19,697 bases of DNA from positions 1-19,697 of the forward strand of contig CALISR010000015.1 in NCBI GenBank assembly GCA_938041435.1, written 5' to 3'. Positions 6,872 to 13,754 of this stretch are shown here, in pieces (position 1 is the stretch's first letter; the number at the start of each line of letters is the position of its first letter). Position numbers and translations under genes: made by a program. The notes beneath the pieces are model-generated. The model made no database searches. It saw only the letters and a program-made list of their open reading frames with translations, and was not told the DNA's origin. Origin of the DNA: an uncultured Candidatus Saccharibacteria bacterium. Its GTDB lineage: Bacteria > Patescibacteriota > Saccharimonadia > Saccharimonadales > Saccharimonadaceae.

Positions 6872-7295
6872 TAACTTCACTATAATTCTAGACACAAACT
6901 TTATACGAGAAACTAGCTTGGAGATATTACAAAAAATGCAGAAAAATAGTCGACTAATAACTATAAAAGAAGTTGAGAAAGAATTACCTAAACAGGCAAG
7001 AGGAAAATTTAAAAGTTCAGGTATAGAAGTGGTATGCTTAGGGGCTGGTGAGTATGTGGTTCTTGAAAAAATATTCAATAATTCGTCTGCAATAAAGCTT
7101 ATGAATTATTATTCTAATAAAGGTATGGCAGACCCGCTTCTATTAGCCTATATTGTACATAACAAGACTAGCGGTGATAAGCAGCTGTCAATGTTTGATA
7201 AACCACTAGAACTTGCGACTAGAGATAAAACTTTGCGAACGTGTTGTAAAGAGTTAGGAATTGAACTATACGAGGACAAGAAACAACTAACATGA
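6864..7295 (+). CDS. PIN-domain protein, probable ribonuclease toxin
   Basis: This 143-residue PIN protein starts at ATG 6864, inside the last codons of the ImmA-like gene (ATGTCTAG overlap). That start puts the first strand and its catalytic aspartate at the usual place (FTIILDTNFI, D10); in-frame ATGs at 6825 and 6843 would add 13 or 7 residues with no PIN role. Further acidic positions are visible in the VEKEL helix, in MADPLLLAYIVHNK and in LATRDKTLR, the standard PIN quartet. The natural function is Mg2+-dependent RNA cleavage, held in check by the gene before it. The stop overlaps the hsdR start as ATGA (7292-7295), so this toxin-like pair sits inside the restriction operon. The frame is intact. 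Confidence 0.8.
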   Translation: MSSNFTIILDTNFIRETSLEILQKMQKNSRLITIKEVEKELPKQARGKFKSSGIEVVCLGAGEYVVLEKIFNNSSAIKLMNYYSNKGMADPLLLAYIVHNKTSGDKQLSMFDKPLELATRDKTLRTCCKELGIELYEDKKQLT

Positions 7296-8006
7296 CCTAC
7301 CAATCCGAACAGACCCTCGAAAATGACCTTGTTGCTCGACTGGTAGCCGGTGGGTATAGTAAGGTTGCTACCTGATGAGGCAGCAATGCTGGCCAACCTG
7401 CGATGGCAGCTAGAAACGCATGATGCTGCCAAGCCTAGTGGTGCACCACTAACATGATACAGAATTTAAAAAGTGCACTTAATCACTTGGGGTTATGGAG
7501 CGGTATTTGAGCGGGTGAAGACGCTGTGCGATAAAATGTATTTGGTGCGTGAGAATGGCGGTAGCGTATATTTAAGTTTTTAACACAAATCAGTGGTGCT
7601 AAAACGAATACCAGGTAGTGCAGCAAATTACTAATACCGATACCTACGAAACGCGCTATAGTGTAACCATATTTGTTAATGGCAATGAAAAGCTGCGCAG
7701 TAAGCGTGAGCTCATCAATAAGTTCACCTTCAGCTGGTTTATTGATAGTGATAGTATCGAGGCGGAGTTTCAGCGTTTTTAGAGTGAGCAAAAGCAGCAG
7801 ATATTAGAGTGATTAGCTGTAGCGGAGGGCTTTGACTTGGCATGATTGCGCTGGCTGATTGATAATTATAACTATACTAGGCGATTGCTGCGGAGTAATG
7901 AGTATGTGGCGGCGCTGAAGGATAAGCCACAGCTCAGTGGCTGCAGGCTTTAATTAAGTGCTTAAAGTCGACGATGGACTTGTTTATTGATACATTTGTA
8001 GAATAA
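7292..8006 (+). pseudogene. hsdR: hsdR, type I restriction endonuclease subunit, internally deleted and frameshifted
   Basis: The N-terminus is clear: MTYQSEQTLENDLVARLVAG ending GYSKVAT, a frameshift at 7373, then DEAAMLANLRWQLETHD. More pieces of the nuclease domain follow in shifting frames: VFERVKTLCDKMYLVRENGG (from about 7502), QVVQQITNTDTYETRYSV and IFVNGNEK. At about 7685 the sequence jumps straight to the HsdR C-terminus (LRSKRELINKF, DSDSIEAEFQRF, SEQKQQILE, LAVAEGFDLA, LRWLIDNYNYT, ALKDKPQLS), with in-frame TAG and two TGA codons, ending DLFIDTFVE and TAA at 8004-8006. The whole helicase-translocase core, most of a roughly 1000-residue protein, is missing. No restriction activity is possible. 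Confidence 0.88.
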
Positions 8007-8014
8007 AATATGAT
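7980..8014 (+). promoter_or_regulatory. Candidate leaderless promoter of the DUF167 gene
   Basis: Two overlapping solutions exist: TTGTTT (7980-7985) with TAAAAT (8004-8009) at 18 bp, or TTGATA (7987-7992) with TATGAT (8009-8014) at 16 bp. The first would start transcription at about 8016, exactly at the ATG at 8017; the second would start it inside the gene. No ribosome site is present, so leaderless translation is the consistent reading. It lies over the tail of the hsdR remnant. Confidence 0.4.
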
Positions 8015-8016
8015 AT

Positions 8017-8250
8017 ATGAAAATCTCCGCTCACCTTAAGCCCAATTCTCGCCATCGTGAAGAGGTGGTAGTAGACAGCGATGGCACGTATATTATCTAC
8101 ACTAAGGCACCAGCGATTGAGGGCCGGGCGAACGCGGCGGCGATTAAATTATTGGCCAAATATTTTGGTGTAGCGCAGTCTCGAGTAAAGCTAGTGCGAG
8201 GTGCGACGTCGAAGCATAAGGTGTTTAGTATCGATAGCGCAGTTATATAA
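8017..8250 (+). CDS. yggU: DUF167/YggU family protein
   Basis: This 77-residue protein matches the small DUF167 (YggU/UPF0235) family in length and in its motifs: HLKPNSRHREEVV at the start, then APAIEGRANAAAIKLLAKYF (33-52) and VKLVRGATSKHKVFSI (58-73), where the family has a GxAN...L...V..G..S..K pattern. It is a compact alpha-beta fold found in most bacteria and eukaryotes; its biochemical role is unknown. There is no Shine-Dalgarno sequence and a -10 box ends about 8 nt before the ATG. It marks the return from decayed island to conserved backbone. A strong hairpin 12 bp downstream probably ends the transcript. Confidence 0.88.
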   Translation: MKISAHLKPNSRHREEVVVDSDGTYIIYTKAPAIEGRANAAAIKLLAKYFGVAQSRVKLVRGATSKHKVFSIDSAVI

Positions 8251-8261
8251 AACACAAGTGC

Positions 8262-8282
8262 GTTGGATACAAAGTATCCAAC
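8262..8282 (+). terminator. Perfect 9-bp hairpin after DUF167, possible terminator
   Basis: GTTGGATAC (8262-8270) and GTATCCAAC (8274-8282) are perfect complements around an AAA loop, 12 bp past the DUF167 stop. On the plus strand it is followed by A-rich rather than T-rich sequence, so it is not a classical intrinsic terminator; it may act as a transcript 3' end, an RNA stabiliser or a protein site. Confidence 0.5.
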
Positions 8283-8365
8283 AAAAATGATGATGCAGCT
8301 TTTTTGCAGAATATACTAAGGTTTAGTGTATATCAGAAAAGTGAGGCGCGATGAAACGCTGAAAC

Positions 8366-8467
8366 TTAAATTGCAGAGTATCTTTCTTCTTCCTGCACGC
8401 GTTTGCCTTGTCTTACCTCGTTGGATAAAGCGATGATAACACCATCATTAATCCGATAAGTTTTCAT
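8366..8467 (-). CDS. Possible 33-residue peptide in the gap between DUF167 and the deacetylase
   Basis: The minus-strand frame reads MKTYRINDGVIIALSNEVRQ, then GKRVQEEERYSAI and TAA. It is preceded by a consensus-like promoter (see 8487-8515) but has no ribosome site. The composition is protein-like, with alternating hydrophobic residues at the start and a charged C-terminal helix. I do not recognise a family. It could be a real small protein, a remnant of a longer gene, or chance. The rest of 8283-8566 shows only an imperfect inverted repeat (ATATACTAA...TTAGTGTATAT, 8311-8333). Confidence 0.35.
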   Translation of the reverse strand: MKTYRINDGVIIALSNEVRQGKRVQEEERYSAI

Positions 8468-8486
8468 TATGGTGCATTAATCTGCT

Positions 8487-8515
8487 TTTATAATATCGAC
8501 TTAGATAAGTCTCAA
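8487..8515 (-). promoter_or_regulatory. Sigma70-like promoter firing leftward toward the 33-residue ORF
   Basis: On the minus strand TTGAGA (complement of 8510-8515) and TATAAA (complement of 8487-8492) are 17 bp apart. The predicted start lies roughly 10-15 nt before the ATG of the small ORF at 8467. It lies just downstream of the deacetylase gene, which is transcribed in the same direction. Confidence 0.45.
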
Positions 8516-8566
8516 AATGAAAAAGTAAGAAGCCTAAAGAATTTTGATTTTCAGACTCGTGTATCC

Positions 8567-10081
8567 TTACGGATAATTGACACCTGGCGCAGTCTTGCCC
8601 AGTAGCGCCTGCACAGTGACAAAGCGATAGCCTTGCTGCTTGAGTGTGCTGAGGATGCAGGGCACAGCATTAACAGAGGTGGGGTGAATGTCGTGCATGA
8701 GGATGATAGCGCCTGGCCGCGCACCAGCAACGGCACGGTTGCAGACAATGGTGCTATTGCGATCGGCCCAGTCGCGTGTATCGACCGACCATAAGATGGA
8801 GGCCATACCGCGCTGGCGCAGTTGCTCGAGAACGACGCTATTTACTGCGCCATATGGTGGGCGCATGATAGTCGGTGCAACGCCTGTTGCTTGGGTAATG
8901 GCACTGTTGGTTCGGTCGATCTCGCTGCCGATTGCTTCTGCACTATACTGTGGCAGAACCGGATGGCTCCACGAGTGATTACCAAGCTGGTGACCACTGG
9001 TATGGATGCGGCGCACGACGTCAGCACGAGCTGCAACTTTGCTGCCGATCATGAAGAATGTACCTTTTGCACCGTATTGGTCTAGGGTATCAAGCAGCTC
9101 GTTTGTGTATGGCCCAGGCCCATCGTCGAAGGTGAGGGCAATGCAGGCCTGAGCGCACGATCCAGAAGGTGCTGGTGCGGCTGGCACAGGGGTAATAATT
9201 GGTTTTGGCTGTGGTTTTGGCAGAGTAGGGATGGTCGTAATCTGCCGCGCCTGGGTGGTTTGCAATGCAGCGAGGATACTCGTGAAGGGGAGAGAGATCG
9301 TCATCGTACCATAAGATGACGGCACGAGCGCAGCTTGGCTAAAGGGCCAGGCAAGCGCATTGTCATTGGTGATAATGAAGTTGGTGAGTGCGTCTTCTGT
9401 GACCATTTCGCCGAGATCGACAGCTGGCTGCTGGCGCTCGGCAATTGTTGCCGCAACGGAGCGCTGCGCAGCATCAATAACGGTGCGGAGGTATGCGGTA
9501 TTGCCACCAACGAGGTCGCGCAGGGTGATAGCCGCGCCCGTCTGCTTGTTGAATGTCCAAAATCGGGTGAAGTTGGCGGGGTGAGCACCGTGGGTGTCTT
9601 GGTTAGCTTGGACAATAACGGATAGGGCAGCATTGGTATTATGGGTAATTTGGTAGCTGATTGCCTCGGTCATTGGTCGGTGGAAGGTGCGGCCGGCTGC
9701 GACACTTTGGCGAAACTCGTGGTCGAGCTGATCGATGGCACTGGCGACGGTGGTGTCGATCGTGCGATTGCCTGTCAGTGGATATTCGAGGGAAGCTTTT
9801 TCTTTAGCAGAGGTGCGGCTGACCAGCTTCGAGCGGATGCCTTGGTAGTGCGAATCGACAAAGGAGTATTTCTCATCTGTTTTATCGGTTGTGCGTGCGG
9901 CTGATGGGGAAGGCTGCGGTGCAGCAGGCCGCACCACATGGACGATAATAAGGGTAATAACGAGGCCACATAATGCACAGGCAAGTAGCGCAAGCAAGAT
10001 AACCATGCGCCGCCGTGCTTGCGTGCAGCGCTGTTGGTGTCGCTGCAAACGCGATGCTGGTGAGGGAGATTGACGCTCCAT
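8567..10081 (-). CDS. Membrane-anchored polysaccharide deacetylase (PdaC/NodB type) with N-terminal DUF3298-like domain
   Basis: This 504-residue enzyme has a short basic cytoplasmic start, one membrane segment (26-48), a Pro/Ala linker, an extracellular domain of the DUF4163/DUF3298 kind seen in PdaC and RsiV (about 75-275), a Pro-rich hinge (285-305) and a NodB deacetylase domain (312-495). All five NodB motifs are present: TFDDGP (317-322, catalytic base and metal aspartate), HSWSH (369-373, metal histidines), RPPYG (407-411), VDTRDW (433-438) and LMHDIH (461-466, catalytic histidine). It should remove N-acetyl groups from peptidoglycan or another surface glycan outside the membrane, which typically protects a wall from lysozyme. 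The promoter ends 6 nt before the ATG, so translation appears leaderless. It is divergent from the ATPase operon. Confidence 0.92.
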   Translation of the reverse strand: MERQSPSPASRLQRHQQRCTQARRRMVILLALLACALCGLVITLIIVHVVRPAAPQPSPSAARTTDKTDEKYSFVDSHYQGIRSKLVSRTSAKEKASLEYPLTGNRTIDTTVASAIDQLDHEFRQSVAAGRTFHRPMTEAISYQITHNTNAALSVIVQANQDTHGAHPANFTRFWTFNKQTGAAITLRDLVGGNTAYLRTVIDAAQRSVAATIAERQQPAVDLGEMVTEDALTNFIITNDNALAWPFSQAALVPSSYGTMTISLPFTSILAALQTTQARQITTIPTLPKPQPKPIITPVPAAPAPSGSCAQACIALTFDDGPGPYTNELLDTLDQYGAKGTFFMIGSKVAARADVVRRIHTSGHQLGNHSWSHPVLPQYSAEAIGSEIDRTNSAITQATGVAPTIMRPPYGAVNSVVLEQLRQRGMASILWSVDTRDWADRNSTIVCNRAVAGARPGAIILMHDIHPTSVNAVPCILSTLKQQGYRFVTVQALLGKTAPGVNYP

Positions 10082-10087
10082 ACCGCT

Positions 10088-10171
10088 AGTATAGCAAAAT
10101 AATGAGCATAAGCGCCATAGATATGATGATTATGCTCACACCTATTGCACCAGCGCAGCCTATGGTATAAT
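10088..10171. promoter_or_regulatory. Divergent promoters of the deacetylase and the ATPase operon, sharing a 9-bp inverted repeat
   Basis: Leftward: TGCTATACT on the minus strand (-10 is the complement of 10088-10093) is an extended -10 whose predicted start coincides with the deacetylase ATG at 10081. Rightward: TGGTATAAT (TATAAT at 10166-10171) is also an extended -10, with TATTGC (10143-10148) at 17 bp or TTGCAC (10145-10150) at 15 bp; transcription would start about 5 nt before ATG 10183. Between them lies TGAGCATAA (10103-10111) and TTATGCTCA (10130-10138), a perfect 9-bp inverted repeat with an 18-bp spacer. Each arm is at or next to a -35 region, so one bound protein could control both directions. 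Confidence 0.65.
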
Positions 10172-10182
10172 TTAGGCAGAAT

Positions 10183-10611
10183 ATGGGACCACAACAGCCG
10201 CGATTCAATAGTTTTCCTGAGCAGCCTCGGGCAAACAACCAGAATATCTACCGTTCGCCAGCGCCTCAGGCGCATGAGCGGCTTCCTGCGCTGATGCCCG
10301 AGCGTCGGAGCGAGCAACAGCCCGCTGACACGCATGAAATGATGCCGATGGTCTCGCAGAGCCTCACGCTGCCAGCTCTTCCTACCACGGTTATTGCTGC
10401 GCCACAGCCCGACCCGGATACAACCGTCACGGCTGCTCCTGCAACTGCTGCAGACGAAGATCTGATCGAGAAAGATTGGGTTATTAAGCTCAAGCAGATC
10501 ATTAAGGACACTCAAGACGACCCCTATCAGCGCGAGCAGCAGGTCAGTGCTCTGCAGCGCGACTATATCTACAAACGCTATGGGCGCAAAATTGGCGCAA
10601 CGGAGAACTAG
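10183..10611 (+). CDS. Conserved Patescibacteria small protein preceding the VirD4/TraG-like ATPase
   Basis: This 142-residue protein has a disordered Pro/Gln/Ala-rich first two thirds (1-88) and a folded-looking charged tail with DLIEKDWVIKLKQIIKDTQ (92-110), DDPYQREQQVS and DYIYKRYGRK (126-135). I know this tail from Patescibacteria genomes, where it recurs with this ATPase, but I know of no assigned function. There is no signal peptide or membrane segment, so it is probably cytoplasmic and may bind the ATPase or a membrane partner through the tail. Its stop (10609-10611) abuts the next ATG with no gap, so the pair is one transcript. It starts about 5 nt from the predicted transcription start, without a ribosome site. 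Confidence 0.75.
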   Translation: MGPQQPRFNSFPEQPRANNQNIYRSPAPQAHERLPALMPERRSEQQPADTHEMMPMVSQSLTLPALPTTVIAAPQPDPDTTVTAAPATAADEDLIEKDWVIKLKQIIKDTQDDPYQREQQVSALQRDYIYKRYGRKIGATEN

Positions 10612-13600
10612 ATGAATACCGTCACCACTTTCATTATTGTTTTTGGCTCGGCTGGCCTTATTCTGATCATCTTGTTTGTTGCCTTCATCGTCTATCGCAA
10701 TAGCATGCGCGAGGCCAAGAATTACGAGCGAGGCCTTAAGATGGTGCCGATTCTCATCCACTTGCCACCTGCTAGTGACGATATCGACGGTGGTGGGCGC
10801 GACAAGCGTGACCTCACAGAAGAGGTGCTATCGCAAGCCCAAGTGATGTACAACATCATTGCGAGTACCAGCACTAAGGGTTTTATGAGCCGGATCTATG
10901 GGCAGCGCCATGTGTCATTTGAAATTGTGGCGCGCGAGGGTCTGGTGTATTACTATGCAGTGGTGCCAACAGTGCTGACAGACACAGTGCGCCAGGCAAT
11001 TGCTGCAGCTTACCCGTCGGCACGGTTAGAGGAGGTGTCGGAACACTCGGTGTTTAGTAAGGTGGGTAAGGCGAGTGGAACGATTGGTGGTGAGTTTACT
11101 CTGCGCAAAGAATTTATTTACCCGATTTCTACCTATATGGAATCTAAGCGCGATGCGTCGCGGGCGCTGCTCAATGCAGTGTCTTCGGCTGGGCGCGAGG
11201 ATGGGGTGGGAATCCAATTTTTGATCCGCCCAGCGTATGAGAAATGGACAAAGCGCTCTATCTCAGCTGCCGAGCAGATCGTCAAGAACAAGGGTGAGAA
11301 AAAGAGTAGTGGCGGCAGTAGCCTCTCGGCGCGTGATGTTATGCAGGCACTATGGAAGCCGCCCGAGGCAAGTGACAAGAAGGAATTCCAAGCCGAAAAG
11401 CCGCTCAGTGCGGTGGAGCAGGCTAAGGTTGATGCTATCCAAGAAAAGATTCGCTACCCTGGCTATGAGGTAATGATCCGCGTGGTGGTGTCGTCCAACA
11501 CGGCGGCGCGCTCACAGGTGCTGCTCAAGAATATTGTGGCGGCGTTTGCACTGTTTGATTCGCCGAGCTTTAATGGCTTTAAGTTTAACCTTACTAAGAA
11601 TGTCGATGAGCTCGCGACAGCCTTTATCTTCCGATTCTTCCCGCAGGCAAATAGCCGCGATATTCTCAACTCAGTCGAGCTTGCAACTCTCTTCCATTTG
11701 CCAGATCAAAATAGCATTCCTACCTCGCAAGTCAAGCGCCAGATGAGCAAGCAAGTCGATGGCCCAACAGAGGTGATGGAGACGGGGCTGTTGCTCGGCT
11801 ACAATGAGTTCCGCGGCGTGCGCAAGCCGATTCGCCTGGCAGATAAAGACCGTCGGCGTCACATCCATATCATTGGTCAGACGGGTGTAGGTAAGTCGGT
11901 CTTGCAAGAGAACTTGGCCTACCAGGATATGCTGGCGGGGCGGGGTTTTGCCTTGGTTGATCCACACGGTGACTTAGCTGAGGCGCTGCTTGCCAAGGTA
12001 CCGCGTGATCGGGTAGAGGATATTGTCTACTTCGACCCAGGTGATATGAGCAACCCGATTGGTCTTAATATGTTTGAGTTTGATCACCCCGACCAAAAGG
12101 ACTTCTTGGTGCAGGAGGCAATTAACATGCTGTATGGCTTGTACGACCCAGGCCACACTGGTATCGTTGGGCCACGCCTCGAGCACATCTTCCGTAACTG
12201 TGCGTTGCTGCTGATGGCTGATCCTGCGGGTGGAACGTTTGTTGATGTGCCAAAGCTGCTGGTGGATGAGCAATTCCGCAATGCCAAGCTCAAATACGTG
12301 ACGGACCGGCAGGTGCTCGACTTTTGGACCAAAGAGTTCCCAGCCTCGCAGCGCTCCAACGAAGCTGGTGATTTGATTAGCTGGGTGATCTCCAAGTTTG
12401 GTCCATTTATTAGCAACGATGCAATGCGTAATATTATTGGTCAGACTAAGAGTGGTTTTAACTTCCCTGAGATTATGAATAACAACAAGATTTTGCTTGT
12501 TAACCTCTCCAAAGGTAAGATGGGCGATCTCAACTCGAAGTTGCTTGGTATTATCTTTGTCATGAAGTTCCAGGCGGCGGCGATGGCTCGGGCTAATATC
12601 CCCGAGCACGAGCGCAAGGACTTTACACTCTACGTTGACGAGTTCCAGAACTTTGCCACTGATAGCTTTGAGACGATCCTTAGTGAGGCGCGTAAGTATC
12701 GCTTGAGTTTGGTTTTGGCCAACCAGTTTATGACGCAGCTCAAGGAAGAACTGCGCGAGGCTATCCTTGGTAACGTTGGTACAACCATTACCGGCCGAAT
12801 TGGTACGACTGATGCTGAGATTATGGTCAAGCGCTATACCCCTGTCTTTACTGCTGAGGATTTGACCAAGCTACCAAACTTTGAGTCGGTCTGTGTAGCG
12901 CAGATTAACGGTACGCCGTCAGCGCCATTTAGTATGGCGTGGATTCCGCCAATGGGTGAACCAAACCAGCAATTGAGCGGTGCTCTCAAGAAGCTTTCGG
13001 CCGCGAAGTATGGTCGACCGCGTGACCAAGTTGAGCGCGATATATCTGCCCGTATTAGTGTGCAACAACCCAGCCAGCCAGCAGCCGGAGCAGGGCGTCC
13101 AGGAGGCGCAGCTGGAGCTGGTGGTGGGTCGTCCTTCCTTGATGAATGGCTTGCAAAGCGTAAGCAGATGAATGCAAAGAAGCCACAATCGGCGGCAGCA
13201 CCATCAAGCGCGCAAGCCTCACGGCTCAGTAGCCCAGCTACTCAACCACCACGGCCACAAACCACACCAGCTTCCTCAGCTCAGCCATTGCGTGCCCAGC
13301 CAGCCATGCCGCCAGCTTCTTCATCCTCTCAACCACCACGACCACAGCCAGCTAGCGCTCCTCGCACTATGCCAAATCCAAGCGCATCATCTCCATCGTC
13401 GGCCACTCAGCCTACTCCACCACCGTCACCAGCGGTGCAAGATGCGCTTGATAGAGCACGCCATGCTGCGCGGCCCAATATCCTTGGTGGCCAGCGGACT
13501 GAGGCGCGTGCTCAGTCTACTCCACCGGTTGCACCATCACCCGCTCCCGAGCCAGCTATGCCATCGCCAGAAGAGCTAGAGCGCGAAGCCTTGCGTCGCC

Positions 13601-13668
13601 AAGGTACTCTCAACACTCATGGCGACCTGAGTGGCGAGCCACAGGAAGTGTCGATTAAGTTGCATTGA
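10612..13668 (+). CDS. VirD4/TraG-like membrane ATPase (type IV secretion coupling protein family)
   Basis: This 1018-residue protein has one N-terminal membrane segment (6-28), a large N-terminal domain (about 40-395), and a RecA-like motor with Walker A GQTGVGKS (422-429), Walker B LYVDEFQNF (673-681; D676, E677) and the downstream SEARKYRLSLVLANQ block (691-705) that follows Walker B in TraG/VirD4/TraD proteins. A Pro/Ser/Gln-rich low-complexity tail covers about 820-985. Such ATPases form hexamers at the inner membrane that pump DNA or protein substrates. Here it lacks any neighbouring relaxase or VirB set in view, so it may serve DNA uptake, protein export or a lineage-specific role. The ribosome site GGAGA lies within the end of the preceding gene. 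Family is secure; substrate is unknown. Confidence 0.9.
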   Translation: MNTVTTFIIVFGSAGLILIILFVAFIVYRNSMREAKNYERGLKMVPILIHLPPASDDIDGGGRDKRDLTEEVLSQAQVMYNIIASTSTKGFMSRIYGQRHVSFEIVAREGLVYYYAVVPTVLTDTVRQAIAAAYPSARLEEVSEHSVFSKVGKASGTIGGEFTLRKEFIYPISTYMESKRDASRALLNAVSSAGREDGVGIQFLIRPAYEKWTKRSISAAEQIVKNKGEKKSSGGSSLSARDVMQALWKPPEASDKKEFQAEKPLSAVEQAKVDAIQEKIRYPGYEVMIRVVVSSNTAARSQVLLKNIVAAFALFDSPSFNGFKFNLTKNVDELATAFIFRFFPQANSRDILNSVELATLFHLPDQNSIPTSQVKRQMSKQVDGPTEVMETGLLLGYNEFRGVRKPIRLADKDRRRHIHIIGQTGVGKSVLQENLAYQDMLAGRGFALVDPHGDLAEALLAKVPRDRVEDIVYFDPGDMSNPIGLNMFEFDHPDQKDFLVQEAINMLYGLYDPGHTGIVGPRLEHIFRNCALLLMADPAGGTFVDVPKLLVDEQFRNAKLKYVTDRQVLDFWTKEFPASQRSNEAGDLISWVISKFGPFISNDAMRNIIGQTKSGFNFPEIMNNNKILLVNLSKGKMGDLNSKLLGIIFVMKFQAAAMARANIPEHERKDFTLYVDEFQNFATDSFETILSEARKYRLSLVLANQFMTQLKEELREAILGNVGTTITGRIGTTDAEIMVKRYTPVFTAEDLTKLPNFESVCVAQINGTPSAPFSMAWIPPMGEPNQQLSGALKKLSAAKYGRPRDQVERDISARISVQQPSQPAAGAGRPGGAAGAGGGSSFLDEWLAKRKQMNAKKPQSAAAPSSAQASRLSSPATQPPRPQTTPASSAQPLRAQPAMPPASSSSQPPRPQPASAPRTMPNPSASSPSSATQPTPPPSPAVQDALDRARHAARPNILGGQRTEARAQSTPPVAPSPAPEPAMPSPEELEREALRRQGTLNTHGDLSGEPQEVSIKLH

Positions 13669-13742
13669 TAAACGCTTAATACAGGTGATAGAGAACACAA
13701 GCGGTGAGTACGATATTTTTCGGCGTTCATTACCATGTGTAT

Positions 13743-13748
13743 TATACT
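13743..13748 (+). promoter_or_regulatory. -10 box placed for a leaderless transcript
   Basis: TATACT sits 6 nt before ATG 13755, so transcription should begin at the A of the start codon. The same TATACT plus 6 nt plus ATG arrangement occurs at the deacetylase start (10093-10081, minus strand). The -35 region is poor (TTCGGC-like near 13719). There is no ribosome site. Confidence 0.5.
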
Positions 13749-13754
13749 AAGTCT

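Noticed and set aside
7800..7900. In-frame TGA codons in the hsdR remnant as evidence for UGA recoding
   Set aside because: The same frame also has TAG and frameshifts, intact genes in the window use TGA as a normal stop (e.g. 4999-5001), and no Gly is expected at these positions.
8562..8575. TATCC/GGATA hairpin at the deacetylase stop as a terminator
   Set aside because: The stem is only 5 bp, overlaps the stop codon and lacks a T-run in the direction of transcription.
8688..9904. Several long plus-strand open frames opposite the deacetylase gene
   Set aside because: They lie antisense to a gene with all five NodB motifs, have biased composition and no promoter or ribosome site.
9775..10761. 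A 328-codon minus-strand open frame spanning the divergent promoter region
   Set aside because: It overlaps the deacetylase start, both promoters and two plus-strand genes, and its translation is low-complexity with no family features; it is a GC-rich shadow frame.
11974..12609. A 211-codon minus-strand frame inside the ATPase gene
   Set aside because: It is antisense to the Walker A to Walker B region of a clear ATPase and shows no independent signals.
13172..13579. A 135-codon plus-strand frame rich in His, Arg and Leu
   Set aside because: It is a frame-shifted reading of the Pro/Ser/Gln repeat-like tail of the ATPase.
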